The position numbers and the translations under genes were made by a program. 64,000 nucleotides of DNA from Apoda limacodes. Its lineage: Eukaryota; Arthropoda; Insecta; Lepidoptera; Limacodidae. Where the stretch lies: assembly GCA_946406115.1 (NCBI GenBank), contig OX291546.1, positions 16,795,019 to 16,859,018 on the forward strand, written 5' to 3'. Shown here piece after piece: positions 54,943 to 64,000 of the stretch. Numbering within the stretch: position 1 is the stretch's first letter; each line of letters opens with the position of its first letter. The notes under the pieces are model-generated. The model searched no databases and was not told where the DNA came from. It was given only the letters and a program-made list of their open reading frames with translations.

Positions 54943-55140
54943 GCTGACCGGGCAGACGTTGACCTGCATGATACCGACTGCAGCGCCATTTTATGGGCTG
55001 ATTTGTGAATCTTAACCATCCAAGGCGCCACTCAAATGCATACAAAAAAATCATTCAAATCGGTCCATCGGTTTTGGGAGGAGTACAGTGACATATATAC
55101 ATGTACAGTATAATACAAAATAATAATATATATAAAGATG
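54943..55140 (-). mobile_element. Repeat family I (Helitron-like end)
   Basis: It opens agctgaccgggcagacgttg acctgc, passes tcattcaaatcggtccatcg and ggaggagtacagtgacatat, and ends in an AT-rich tract. Read in reverse it has a CGTCTGCCCGGTCAGCT-type hairpin end, like families E and D. Confidence 0.55.
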
Positions 55141-55804
55141 GGATGCCTATTTATAAATATGTTCACCTTTTACACGCCATATTACTTGAAGTTTGGTTTT
55201 ACATTCGTAATTTCTAACGACAACATATAATTGATTTTCGGTAATTGTAGATACCTAATACAAACTTTTTCGCACAGAAAATATGGAGTACCTACTTTAT
55301 AATTTTATAAATTTATTTAATTTTATTTATTTATAATTTTATTTACAGTAAGTAATTGGCTTTCAAAGTTGTAAATGTTTGTCGCGCCGCCCCCTCTAAC
55401 ATCTTATCCGCATATTTTCAAAATCTGAAATAACGTCAAATAAAAAAAAAATGAGACTGAATCCTTTGAATAACAATTTTTTTTTACAAAATCGGTTAAA
55501 ATATTTTCCAGACATTTATAATAATCCTTATTCTACTGAACGCTGCTCATTGCGTGCACGAACTGCTTAAGATGTTAAAACTCATTGTATGTCATACTTA
55601 CTAAGTTGCAACTAAGTAACTAGTAACTGCTTTGCAAATTCTTATTCATGTGCTTGCATGTCACTACATTTGTGTCCTAGTAAGCATCAGTCATTGACAT
55701 AGTTCGAGTCTGCGAAGAGCCCAGGTTGTAATTCGGACTGCGTACTTCATGTATCCGGAAACACTTTTACAACTTAAACCACAATTTTACTGTTTCCTTA
55801 ACAT
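55141..55804. other. AT-rich stretch, nothing recognised
   Basis: No gene or element boundary was seen. Confidence 0.4.
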
Positions 55805-55922
55805 ATGGTATAGCTTTTGCTTGTGGCTCCGCCCGCGCTATATTCGGTTCGCTATGTAAGAATTTGCTACAGCAAGCTAAATATGTATGCTATAATTCGT
55901 CCAAGTGAAATTCGTTTATAAT
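55805..55922 (-). mobile_element. Helitron-like family A fragment
   Basis: The text tagcttttgcttgtggctcc followed by gcccgcgctatattcggttc and gctacagcaagct is a shortened family A end. It is immediately followed by a family G2 copy in the same orientation. Confidence 0.55.
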
Positions 55923-55924
55923 TT

Positions 55925-56560
55925 ACTAGCTTTTACCAGCGGCTTCGCCCGCCTTAAATTTGGTTATCGGCATAGGATTCTTACGACAATTATAAAAAAA
56001 CACAGAAGGTAAAAATATTTTTAAATAATACGTACCGCCCTTCCCCCTCATGACTACCCGCCAGCCTCGCACATCATAAATGCGCGCAATTTTGTTTTGA
56101 ATTAAATACTTGTAATGAATTACGTATTTATTTGGATAAGGAGTAGTATCATGTTTATAAAAACACCTTCGCAAATAATGCATTATTTTAGAACAAATTT
56201 AGTTAGCATAAAAAAGGTTATAGTGAGCCAACCTTAAAAGATAGACATATGCTGTCGCGGGCTTTTTTTTTAGAACTTTTAAACAATAACAATTCTGTCA
56301 TACAAGATGTTTGCGAAACTTTAACCGTTTACGCAGCGCACGCAGCGGAAACTCCCAGAAGGATAAAAAAACCCCGATTTTGAAACATTCTTCATTGGTG
56401 CTCCGCTCCTATTGGTGTTAGCGTGATGATATATAGCCTATAGCCTTCCTCGATAAATGGGCTATTCAACACTGAAAGAATTTTTCAAATCAGACTAGTA
56501 GTTCCTAAGATTAGCGCGTTTAAACAAACAAACTCTTCAGCTTTATATATTAGTATAGAG
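55925..56560 (-). mobile_element. Helitron-like family G2, full length
   Basis: It runs from CTAG plus cttttaccagcggcttcgcc through cccttccccctcatgactac and gacatatgctgtcgcgggct to ctttatatattagtatagag. This is the complete relative of the truncated copy at 50603-51141. It encodes no protein. Confidence 0.7.
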
Positions 56561-56762
56561 TAAAAGTTCATTTCCTTCTTCGTCCCTCCAAAAAATCTAT
56601 GTACTACAACTCAAATAGTTATGTATATAGTTGCGTAGCTTCAATACTAACAAACAAACCGAGTTTCAAAAATCTATTAGGTATGCGCATAAAAAAAATG
56701 CGCATAATAACCATTTTTTTTATATTGTTTGTAGGTTTGTGCTGCATATATTATGTAAGTAT

Positions 56763-56835
56763 TATTTTAGTATGACCCTCGCTTATGAGGGTAGGCCGTG
56801 CCCCAACACTGGGGACATATGAAGGCTGACGAGAT
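56763..56835 (+). mobile_element. RTE-type 3' tail remnant
   Basis: The wording ggccgtgccccaacactggg gacatatgaaggctgacgag resembles the 3' untranslated tail of RTE-like elements in moths (GTGCCCAGCAGTGGGACATATA...GGCTGATGATGA). It is short and diverged. Confidence 0.45.
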
Positions 56836-56861
56836 TATTTTTCTAAGCTATCCATCTATAT

Positions 56862-57185
56862 ATACAAAAGAGTAAACAGACTGACTGACTTTTTGTTATA
56901 AAACCTATATTAAAGTTGAGTTTGTAATCAAAGATTAGCAAGTATGGTTGTCGTAAAGTAGTCACTGACAAATGACTTCGAAAGTCAAGCCCTACCCGGT
57001 AAAAAGGTTCTATAAAATTTCCGTATTAATGGAAAAGTAAATTCGTATTCGTTGAGGCACAAGTAGTATACAGAATTGTTCCTGACTAGCTCATGATTCA
57101 ACTCTAAACTCTTCACACCCCTGAGTCTAGAAACTTTTGATTCGGTCGTAAGTTCGTATGCAGTCATACTGATACCTGCATAGGA
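56862..57185 (+). mobile_element. Repeat family D-like, degraded
   Basis: It opens atatatacaaaagagtaaac agactgactgact as family D copies do. Read in reverse, the part 57085-57130 holds a ctgagtctagaaacttttga phrase that resembles the family interior. Its order is unclear. Confidence 0.35.
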
Positions 57186-57234
57186 GAGATTCTACAGTAA
57201 TGCTTACTAGTCAATAAAAAAATTAATATCCATA

Positions 57235-57470
57235 CAGATAAAATGCTTTGTCCTGAATGACTGACGGATCAACGCGCTGCCTAAACCGCTGATCGCAGAG
57301 ACCTGAAACTTCGAGGGTGTGTTCTTTATATGACGTAGGTATCTGATAAGAAATGATTTTCCGAGGCTCAAGTGTGTAGGCAATGTTTTTGAATTAGTGC
57401 AACCCTTTCACAATAGGTTGGTGCAGCATTTTTTTTATAAAAAAGAAACAACGTTCGTCGGGTCGGCTAG
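57235..57470 (+). mobile_element. Repeat family D with Helitron-like 3' end
   Basis: It runs from aaatgctttgtcctgaatga ctgacggatc through gacctgaaacttcgagggtg to acaacgttcgtcgggtcgg and CTAG before T. It is the close relative of 34620-34800 with an intact 3' end. Confidence 0.65.
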
Positions 57471-57828
57471 TAGTACAATAAAACTAATTAAATCAGTTAC
57501 CTAAAGAACCAGACAATCTAGAACGTTCTTTATTACGAAGTCAATTTATATTTGACTGTGCTAAGAAGCTAAAATTGAAATAGTAATTATGTTCCTACCT
57601 ATTAGATAATTACACTGCAGTTGTCTTTTGTTCTTTTGCGGTATCGTGCAGTTATACAATGAATGTTTGTTTACTTCAGTGTGTACTGACCTAAATTTTT
57701 GTGTTGCTTAGTAACACCTAGTAAGAAGGATACAGATTCTTTACCAAAACGTTATCCTTTTACGTATTAATTATTTATCTTCGTAATTTATACACGAATA
57801 TATAGAACACTTGCAGCAGCAAAAGTGT

Positions 57829-57950
57829 TTTTAGGGTTCCGTACCCAAAGGGTAAAAAGCGGGACCCTATTATTAAGACTATGCTGTCCGTCCGTCCGTC
57901 CGTCTGTCACTAGGCTGTATCATACAGTAAATGTATTTCTGTTGCTTTTT
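57829..57950 (+). mobile_element. Repeat family B, 5' part
   Basis: It runs from tttttagggttccgtaccca through gggaccctattattaagact and a GTCC tract to ctgttgcttttt. The 3' half is absent. Confidence 0.7.
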
Positions 57951-58089
57951 TAGACAATAAATACTACAGAGATACAGAGTATGAGTAGAAATGTTTTTAA
58001 GTATATACTCAACCTGCGCATAATGTAGACTTCGATCTTGTTGGTTTCCAGGATAGTTCACAATCATACACACTGAACTGAAGCGCATT

Positions 58090-58660
58090 TTTTTTCCAAT
58101 ATTCTAAAGTAAGAGAATAAAACAAATAGTTTTAGGTTGAGGTTTTTTCTGTTCTTCTAAAGTAAGAACATGAAATAAAGTCGTTTTAAGTGCAATTTTT
58201 TGTTATTTTTCTAAAGAAAGAACATGGAACCGAGTCGTTTTAAGTGCAATTTTTTGTTATTTTTCTAACGTACGAGTAAGATTTAAAGCAATAACCTAGT
58301 CATTTCAGGTGTAAATTTTTGCACTTATTTTAGAGTAATGAAAGCGCATGAAACTAAGTCATTTTAAGTGCAATTTCGATAATTACGAGCAAGAAACAAA
58401 GCAAGTCGTTTAAAGTGTTTTTTTTTTAATTTTCTAAAGTAAGAATAAGAGGTAAAAACCAAGTCATTCTCAATGCATTTTTTGCTATTTTTCTAAATTA
58501 AGAATAAGAGCAAGAAATCAAGTCGTTTTCAGCGCAATTTCTTGCCATTATTTTAAAGTAGCAGCAAGAAACTTAGTCGTATTAGGTGAAATTTTCCGAT
58601 ATTTTTCTGAAGTAAGAGCATGAAAACATCTTATTTTAGGTGCAATTTTTTGCTAACCTA
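58090..58660 (+). repeat. Degenerate tandem array, unit about 55-65 bp, about ten units
   Basis: The consensus of each unit is ttttctaaagtaagarcatg, aaacaaagtcgttttaagtg, then caattttttgctat. Units can be followed at about 58100, 58157, 58213, 58268, 58330, 58430, 58490, 58550 and 58605, with substitutions and variable length. No frame is open through it. Confidence 0.85.
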
Positions 58661-59535
58661 TATTTGTCGTAATTATAATATAAAAAAAACCAATCAGACG
58701 CCTGATTAACATGGAGAAATTGAAATTTGTAAGTATAAAAAATTATTATTGATTCAATTAATTAATAAAATAGATTCCAATTCAAAATAATAGTTGAACT
58801 CCGAAACCGAAACCGAACCGATTAAAGGAAAATTGTAAGTTGTTATATAACCTGCTTGTAAATAATTATCATATTGTTTTTAGTTTCGTTTAAAGCTCAT
58901 CCCAGCATTTATAACGACCTTATACAAAAAGTATAACCTTCAATAGTTTGTTACATCGTTACATCATCCAACATCCTGGAATTAGTTTTTGTAAAGTTTA
59001 TTAAGCCACTAAGAGCCACACAGCTTTTGATTTGAAATCTTATTTATTGCAATTACGTGCGCGAGCAGTTTAAAATTAGAGAACTGTTCAATACCACAAC
59101 CTTGTTCTTAGGAAGTCTTGTATCATTATGTAATCAAAGCCCCCAAACCCCTTGGTACGGTAGTAACTAGTAACTTTGTAGTAACTTATAGTTTATTGAC
59201 TTTAAAAAAAATTATATGATATCCTTTTTTGAGAAATAAAACATTTGTACGTGTAATTACTCTAAGATTTGGGATTTTCCTAAGTTGTGGCCGATATATT
59301 CATCAAAATCTTAGGCACCTTTGTTAAAGGAAGCCTGGTTCCATTAAAGCTAATTCTTGAACACTTATAGAACCTGGGAGCTTATTGGGAACAGTATCGA
59401 GTACGCCAGACTCAGACTACAGAATTTGAAAGAAAAATGTGCAGGCAGATCTTACTTCTCGAGACATACATTTCTCTTTAAAATTCCCAAGTCCGGTGTA
59501 CTTGAGATTGTTTCTCATAAGCTCCCTGTGGGCTA
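58661..59535. other. AT-rich stretch, nothing recognised
   Basis: A short tandem gaaaccgaaaccgaaccga lies near 58802. No gene is supported. Confidence 0.4.
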
Positions 59536-59699
59536 AGTGTGAGTTTTTAACTCAACTATCGCGTTCGCGTCAACGAAAGAAATGTATGAAATTAAAGGTG
59601 CGCCTCTAGCGGACGTATTTTGAGAGGGTTTTACTCATAGGACTTTTAATGAATACGCGAACGTGGAAGTAGAGTTACAAACACGCAAAAACTCACACT
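59536..59699. mobile_element. 164-bp MITE with AGTGTGAGTTTTT ends
   Basis: The left end is AGTGTGAGTTTTT and the right end is AAAAACTCACACT, perfect reverse complements. Just inside, ctatcgcgttcgcgt and acgcgaacgtgg are also inverted. It has no coding capacity. Confidence 0.75.
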
Positions 59700-60214
59700 G
59701 GACACACTGGTTATTTTTGTAACTTCTAATTGTGATGTGAAGTTACTATATTTGGTTTAAAAATCGAAAATCCGGATTTCTCTTTACGTTTTATCCCCGG
59801 GGGAATTATTTTCGACTATTTTCAGAGTCATATCTGTGGTTTTTAAGGGTGCTGAATTCAAAGATTTTACTAGTCTTTTAAAACTCAAGATGGCGGTTAC
59901 AACATGGCATCCATTTTTTTGGAAAAAAAATCGATATCTTCAAGGTAATTGCTGCCGGTGAAATAGTTTATTTAGGTAAGGTTTAAAATTTTTGCCAAAT
60001 TCTTGAAACATGAAAAAAAGCCGATTTATTTACTTACTCAGTACCAATGTATTTATCTAACATAACCCTAGAGCTCATTAAGTAGAGTACAAATATATTA
60101 TTTATTCTTTGTTATCCGTAGAAATAACGACATCGAAAGCTGTCAAAGCTTGTTAGTCGGTTTCAGACCATTTTTGTTACTGGTCTATTTAAGGGCCCTT
60201 TTACAGCCCACTTT
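59700..60214. other. AT-rich stretch, nothing recognised
   Basis: The text gatggcggttacaacatggc is unassigned, and no gene is supported. Confidence 0.4.
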
Positions 60215-60331
60215 CGCCGCCATTAGATTTCCTTAATTTTTTCTTCGTAGAAAACGAATTTCTAAAATCCAAATTTTGCAAATATAAAATAGTTTTTATT
60301 TTATATTTGCATGTGTGTGTGTGTGTGTGAA
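60215..60331 (+). repeat. Dispersed repeat (pair with 45.33 kb) plus a (TG)n microsatellite
   Basis: The text cgccgccattagatttcctt followed by ttttttcttcgtagaaaacg repeats 45330-45380. It is followed by gcatgtgtgtgtgtgtgtgt at about 60310-60330. Confidence 0.6.
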
Positions 60332-60671
60332 AAAATAAATATTTAAGCATCACGAGTTATAATTATGTATGTTATTGTCGTGTAGTTATTAGTATATTAT
60401 CTGGTAAACAAAAATTTATTAATGTATATTTGTTATGATTGGTTTTTGAAGCACTAACAAATCACGAATATACATAACATTATCAAAAGTTAGTGGTTTA
60501 GTAATGTATTTAATAATTATATATCATTAAACACGACATTTATCATTCAAGGTGCTGCGGTCAGAAATATTTAGGGTATCAATTGCTGTGGGGAAGATGT
60601 AACGTTAAAGCAATTATTATTTGATGTGTTTATTAAATACTTTATTATTCATAACACAGCAAGTATATCCT
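60332..60671. other. AT-rich stretch, nothing recognised
   Basis: No gene or repeat boundary was found. Confidence 0.4.
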
Positions 60672-60780
60672 CGCAACGCGCGAGTGATACCCCTGGTGTT
60701 GCAAGCGTCTATAGGCTACGGTGACCGCTTACCATCAGGCGGACTGTAAGCTTATTTGCTACCTTAGTGGTATAAAAACA
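60672..60780 (+). mobile_element. Non-LTR retrotransposon 3' tail, copy 7
   Basis: It starts ctcgcaacgcgcgagtgata and ends taccttagtggtataaaaac. Only the last codons and the untranslated tail remain. Confidence 0.82.
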
Positions 60781-61057
60781 AAAGACAGACCTTCACGCAT
60801 AACGATTGTTCACATAACTATACACATATTTAATTCTTTGAATTACATTTTTATGATTTTTCCAGATTTTTAAAATACGTTGAAAGATAAGAAGGTGAAA
60901 GGTAAAAAACAAAATTAACATCTTTAAAGAATCCAAAAATGATGTTCAAACCATTAGGTTAGGCAGTTATTAAACTGCCTGAATATACACCAGGAAAAAG
61001 TTACGACAAAAATTAATTATTTACGTGTAGGTAAGACAATTTTTGTTTCGATATTTT

Positions 61058-61206
61058 ATTATACCACTATGTGGGCGTAATTAATATGAATACCCATACC
61101 AAATTACAGCTTTCTAGTACTAGTTGTGTCTGAGCTAAGCCGCGAACAGACAGACATACGGACATAGGAGAACTATAAGGGTTCCTTGTTGCCTACGGAA
61201 CCCTAA
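61058..61206 (-). mobile_element. Repeat family C, 5' block
   Basis: In reverse it reads ttttagggttccgtaggcaa, ggaacccttatagttctcct, a GTCTGTCTGT tract, gcggcttagctcagac and gaaagctgtaatttggtatg. It abuts the next non-LTR tail directly. Confidence 0.65.
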
Positions 61207-61208
61207 AA

Positions 61209-61388
61209 GCTCCCTGCCAAGGTTCTCTACAAGGACTACAGTTCGGAAAGAAGAAAGAATTTATTAGATCTTTGAAGGGTCGGCAACACGCGAGTGATAC
61301 CCCTGATGTTGCAAGCGTCCATAGGCTACGCTAACCGCTTACCGTCAGGAGGACCGTCAGCTTGTTTGTTTGAGTGGTATCAAAAAAA
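61209..61388 (+). mobile_element. Non-LTR retrotransposon 3' tail, copy 8
   Basis: It starts agctccctgccaaggttctc and ends with a shortened cttgtttgtttgagtggtat caaaaaaaa. A small deletion removes the usual gccacctta before the end. Confidence 0.8.
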
Positions 61389-61513
61389 ATGTCTGGGGTT
61401 AATCCCAATTTTGAGGAAATTGTTTTATCTATTTGTTTTTATTGAAAAGTGTATGTAAATAGTAGGTCTAAAAACATTAGCCAAGTCAAAAAAAAAACAA
61501 TTTTATGTGTAAA

Positions 61514-61735
61514 CTAGCTTGTTCCCGTTACTTCTTCCGCTTGGACTTTTAAAAAAAAGAAAGCTTTTAACAGTTTATGGTTTGTTTACCTATAAAAATA
61601 TCGGAATTCTTATACAAATTTGCATCCCTATTTTGCCCTCTAGGGGACAATTTTCGAAAAGTGAAGACAATTTCAAGACTCTAGACCCAGTAGTTTGGGC
61701 AGTGCGTTAATTTATTAGTCCGTCAGTTGACTCTG
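61514..61735 (-). mobile_element. Repeat family D, reverse copy with CTAG end
   Basis: It starts with CTAG plus cttgttcccgttacttcttc cgcttgg, a mirrored hairpin end. It continues with acaaatttgcatccctattt and ends ttattagtccgtcagttgac. The 63-codon frame through it is not a gene. Confidence 0.58.
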
Positions 61736-61825
61736 TGTTTATATGTATAAGATCTTATTAACTACTCTTGAGGGAACACCTGAAGAATCGTTTGCCATCA
61801 TTTTTAGAGTGATGTCTGTTTATGT

Positions 61826-61876
61826 GTGTGCGCTTGTGTGTGTGTGTGTCTATATATATATATATGTATGTAGGTT
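61826..61876 (+). repeat. (TG)n(TA)n microsatellite
   Basis: The tract gtgtgtgcgcttgtgtgtgt continues into tctatatatatatatatgta. Confidence 0.9.
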
Positions 61877-62039
61877 AGCTTGTTTTGCTCCTTGATATCT
61901 CAAGAACCAATAGAACAATATGTCTCGTGATTATATCAATCTATACCCCACTTCATGACTTAAATCTGAAATGAGTTTAAGCAAAATCGGCCCAGCTGTT
62001 TGTTTTATATCGCTCATGCGGTACTTGCTACCGAATTAA

Positions 62040-62424
62040 TTTCTAGGATTCCGTACCCAAAGGGTAGTAAGCGGGACCCTATTACTAAGACTCCGCCGTT
62101 CGTCCGTCTGTCTGTCACCAGGTTCATGAACCGTGATAGTTAGACAGTTGAAATTTTCTGTCTGTTGCCACTATAACAACATATACTAAAACACAGAATA
62201 ACATAAATATTTAAGGGGCTGCCAAACAACAAACGTGATTTTTTTGTTCGTTTATGCTCGATATTTATAACGGCAACTGGTAAACGCTTAAAAAATTCAC
62301 AGAATTAAAATAAAACTAATAAGGTGAGCTCCCATACAACAAACGTGATTTTTTTACAGTTTTTTTAGATAATGGAACGGAACCCTTCGTAGGCGAGTCC
62401 GACTCGCACTTGGCCGATTTTTAA
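62040..62424 (+). mobile_element. Repeat family B, near full length
   Basis: It runs from ctaggattccgtacccaaag to gactcgcacttggccgattt with several short internal deletions. The (GTCC/GTCT)n tract, gacagttgaaattttctgtc and two acgtgattttttt words are present. Confidence 0.8.
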
Positions 62425-63240
62425 GTATCGTATTTCATTTCTTTTCTTGTCTTGACACCAATATAACAGTGATTTTATTGAAGATTTTAATTTGTTAATT
62501 TAAGACCACATTTTGGGACAATTTTCTGTAAAATGTTTAAGTAAATTACTTATTTTAGGAAAATGCAGGAGGTTTTATTATCACATTAATTATTTGTACC
62601 TTAATTAAGTCTTCTAAATATATAAAATTGTTGAGTCAAAAACAATTAAAGCATTGTAAACTTTGTTGTACTTATAAAGTTGTAAATTAGTTAACTACTA
62701 TAATTTTGACGATATATAATAAAAATAATAATTGAAATTAGCGCCATAAACTTAATCATGAAGCTGCAATTACAGTTGAGAATTATACCTAATAATAAAA
62801 ATTTTATTTGCACGTGAAAATGTAAAACTGGGTGTCGTTCATATAAAGACTGCTCACAAAAACCATAGACTAAAAAATATTACAGATATCTAAAAAACTT
62901 GCAAACCTATGGTTGTTGAATACAATTTTGGTTTATACTATAAAATCTTATTGTAGTGATTTAAGATTGAAATGCTACAGGGAGGGACAAATTTTTCAAT
63001 TTTGGGGGCAATAACACGCAAAATTTTTTATTTTCCGTTCAGTTTCAACGTTTAACCAGCCAGAACTCGCAAAATGTATATTCTATGGCTTGTTTGCACG
63101 TATTAGTAGCCAAGCAATGAACTAAATTTTAACTTAATTTTAAGTCAATTGTCGCGTACAAATACTAAATTTAATTTTAAGTTGCAAGTAAACGATTTAT
63201 GATTTAGTAGAAAGTTCTTTTAGATTTGTTCTAATTTTTC
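62425..63240. other. AT-rich stretch, nothing recognised
   Basis: No gene or element end was found. It leads into the CpG-rich block. Confidence 0.4.
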
Positions 63241-63330
63241 GGTTAAGTAACTGCGTCCCCTACCTCCCGACCCGCGCGTCACCTTCGCGCGCCTTTTTCC
63301 CCGCGCTCTTTTCGCCGGGGCGTTTGAAAC
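63241..63330. promoter_or_regulatory. CpG-rich block of unknown role, possibly promoter-proximal
   Basis: In a very AT-rich context this segment reads ccccgacccgcgcgtcac-like and cgccggggcgtttg-like sequence with many CpG dinucleotides (for example cacccttcgcgcgcc-type words). Such local enrichment can mark a promoter or a mobile-element terminal region. No TATA word or initiator at canonical spacing was found. Confidence 0.25.
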
Positions 63331-63364
63331 CAAGCAAATTAATATCTTTTAGTTCTCCGTGTAG

Positions 63365-63571
63365 ATGTTTGTTGATAAATTATTATTAACTGACGAAATA
63401 GACAGAAAATACGACAATTCAATTTGTGGAACTATATTTACCTACGCTATGACTGTCTCTGGAACTTTAAAAGTGTTTACTATCGCAAAAAAACAAACAA
63501 AGCAGAAAGTGATTACAAGTTGCAAGTCCGTCCATTTTGTGCGGTTTACTAAATTCACGTGCGAACGCTAA
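63365..63571 (+). CDS. Short open reading frame after the CpG-rich block, unassigned
   Basis: The frame of 68 codons opens MFVDKLLLTDEIDRKYDNSI and closes VHFVRFTKFTCER before TAA. It lies 35 bases after the CpG-rich block and is less biased in composition than random frames nearby. I recognise no domain, no splice donor and no signal peptide. It could be a small host exon, part of an unrecognised mobile element, or chance. Confidence 0.2.
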   Translation: MFVDKLLLTDEIDRKYDNSICGTIFTYAMTVSGTLKVFTIAKKQTKQKVITSCKSVHFVRFTKFTCER

Positions 63572-64000
63572 AGTCCTCATTATTTAGTTAAGATTAAGTT
63601 TAAATTTACTTTTCTACTTAATCACTATATGCACTATATGCATATAGTGAACCAGCTATTAGAGAAAAGTATACCATAGAATGAAGCGCACGATAGAAAT
63701 TGCAACTCTTAGTTCAATGTAAGAAATAACTAAGCGGAAAGCGTGAGCCAGTATCTAATTTTAAATTATATAAGTTTATATATCGTATAATTTGAATAAC
63801 TTATGTTTATATATTTCTTTATCTTTATATATAAATATGTTAAGTGTGTAAATTTATTTTGATATGGATTTATGTAAATAATCTAATAAATAAATATTAG
63901 ATTATATTGTTTTTATGAATCGACCTTTTCAATGTTGCCGGCAAAAAATGCCCTCGAGCATTGAGTTCCCATTTGTACAAGTGTTCCATAATTATTATTA
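63572..64000. other. Right edge, no gene recognised
   Basis: It contains actatatgcactatatgcat, a short palindromic tandem near 63630, and an AATAAATAAATA stretch near 63890 that could serve as polyadenylation signal for an upstream transcript on the plus strand. Confidence 0.3.

Noticed and set aside
63150..63900. Long terminal repeat of an LTR retrotransposon
   Set aside because: No matching second repeat, primer-binding site or polyprotein is visible in the window.

Overview
The window looks like a gene-poor, AT-rich insect nuclear segment, most likely from a moth or butterfly. The evidence is the dense population of short interspersed repeats of a style familiar from Lepidoptera. These include Helitron-like elements ending in a hairpin plus CTAG, elements opening with TTTTTAGGGTTCCGTACC, and repeated 3' tails of one CR1/Rex1-like non-LTR retrotransposon. 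No bacterial-style operons, rRNA, complete tRNA genes or CRISPR arrays were seen. No recognisable virus was seen.

Host genes: the only confident host coding sequence is at the left edge on the minus strand. It is one internal exon (62-266) of an ABCC-type (MRP4-like) multidrug-resistance transporter. A candidate first coding exon (2581-2715) lies upstream with a consensus acceptor, an ATG and a GTAAGT donor. The rest of that gene would lie to the left of the window, and everything to the right is either its 5' flank or an intergenic desert. I could not find the exon or exons that should join these two pieces.

Layout: 0-3 kb holds the ABC gene end. 3-6 kb holds stacked repeats, including an 845-bp hAT-like element with perfect 19-bp terminal inverted repeats and an 8-bp target duplication. 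8-9.8 kb holds the largest, internally deleted copy of the non-LTR retrotransposon, whose 3' tail recurs at seven further places. 10-19 kb holds Helitron-like copies, a 38-bp minisatellite, a small palindromic element nested in a Helitron-like copy, and an inverted pair of tRNA-derived segments. 22-33 kb holds repeats of the TTTTTAGGGTTCCG family, an RTE-type remnant, a pogo/Tigger-like insertion with TA duplication, and a 183-bp near-perfect hairpin. 36-41 kb holds a canonical TATA plus initiator pair, a decayed retroelement C-terminus and another non-LTR tail. 43.6-52.5 kb is framed by a large inverted repeat (arms about 1.38 kb, spacer about 6.2 kb). 53-64 kb holds a Crypton-like N-terminal fragment, more Helitron-like copies, a long degenerate tandem array (58.1-58.7 kb), and a CpG-rich block followed by a short open reading frame near the right edge.

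Nothing here forms a multi-gene pathway. The story is of layered transposon insertions, several of which can be ordered in time because one interrupts another. All family names come from recognition by eye; no database search was possible.
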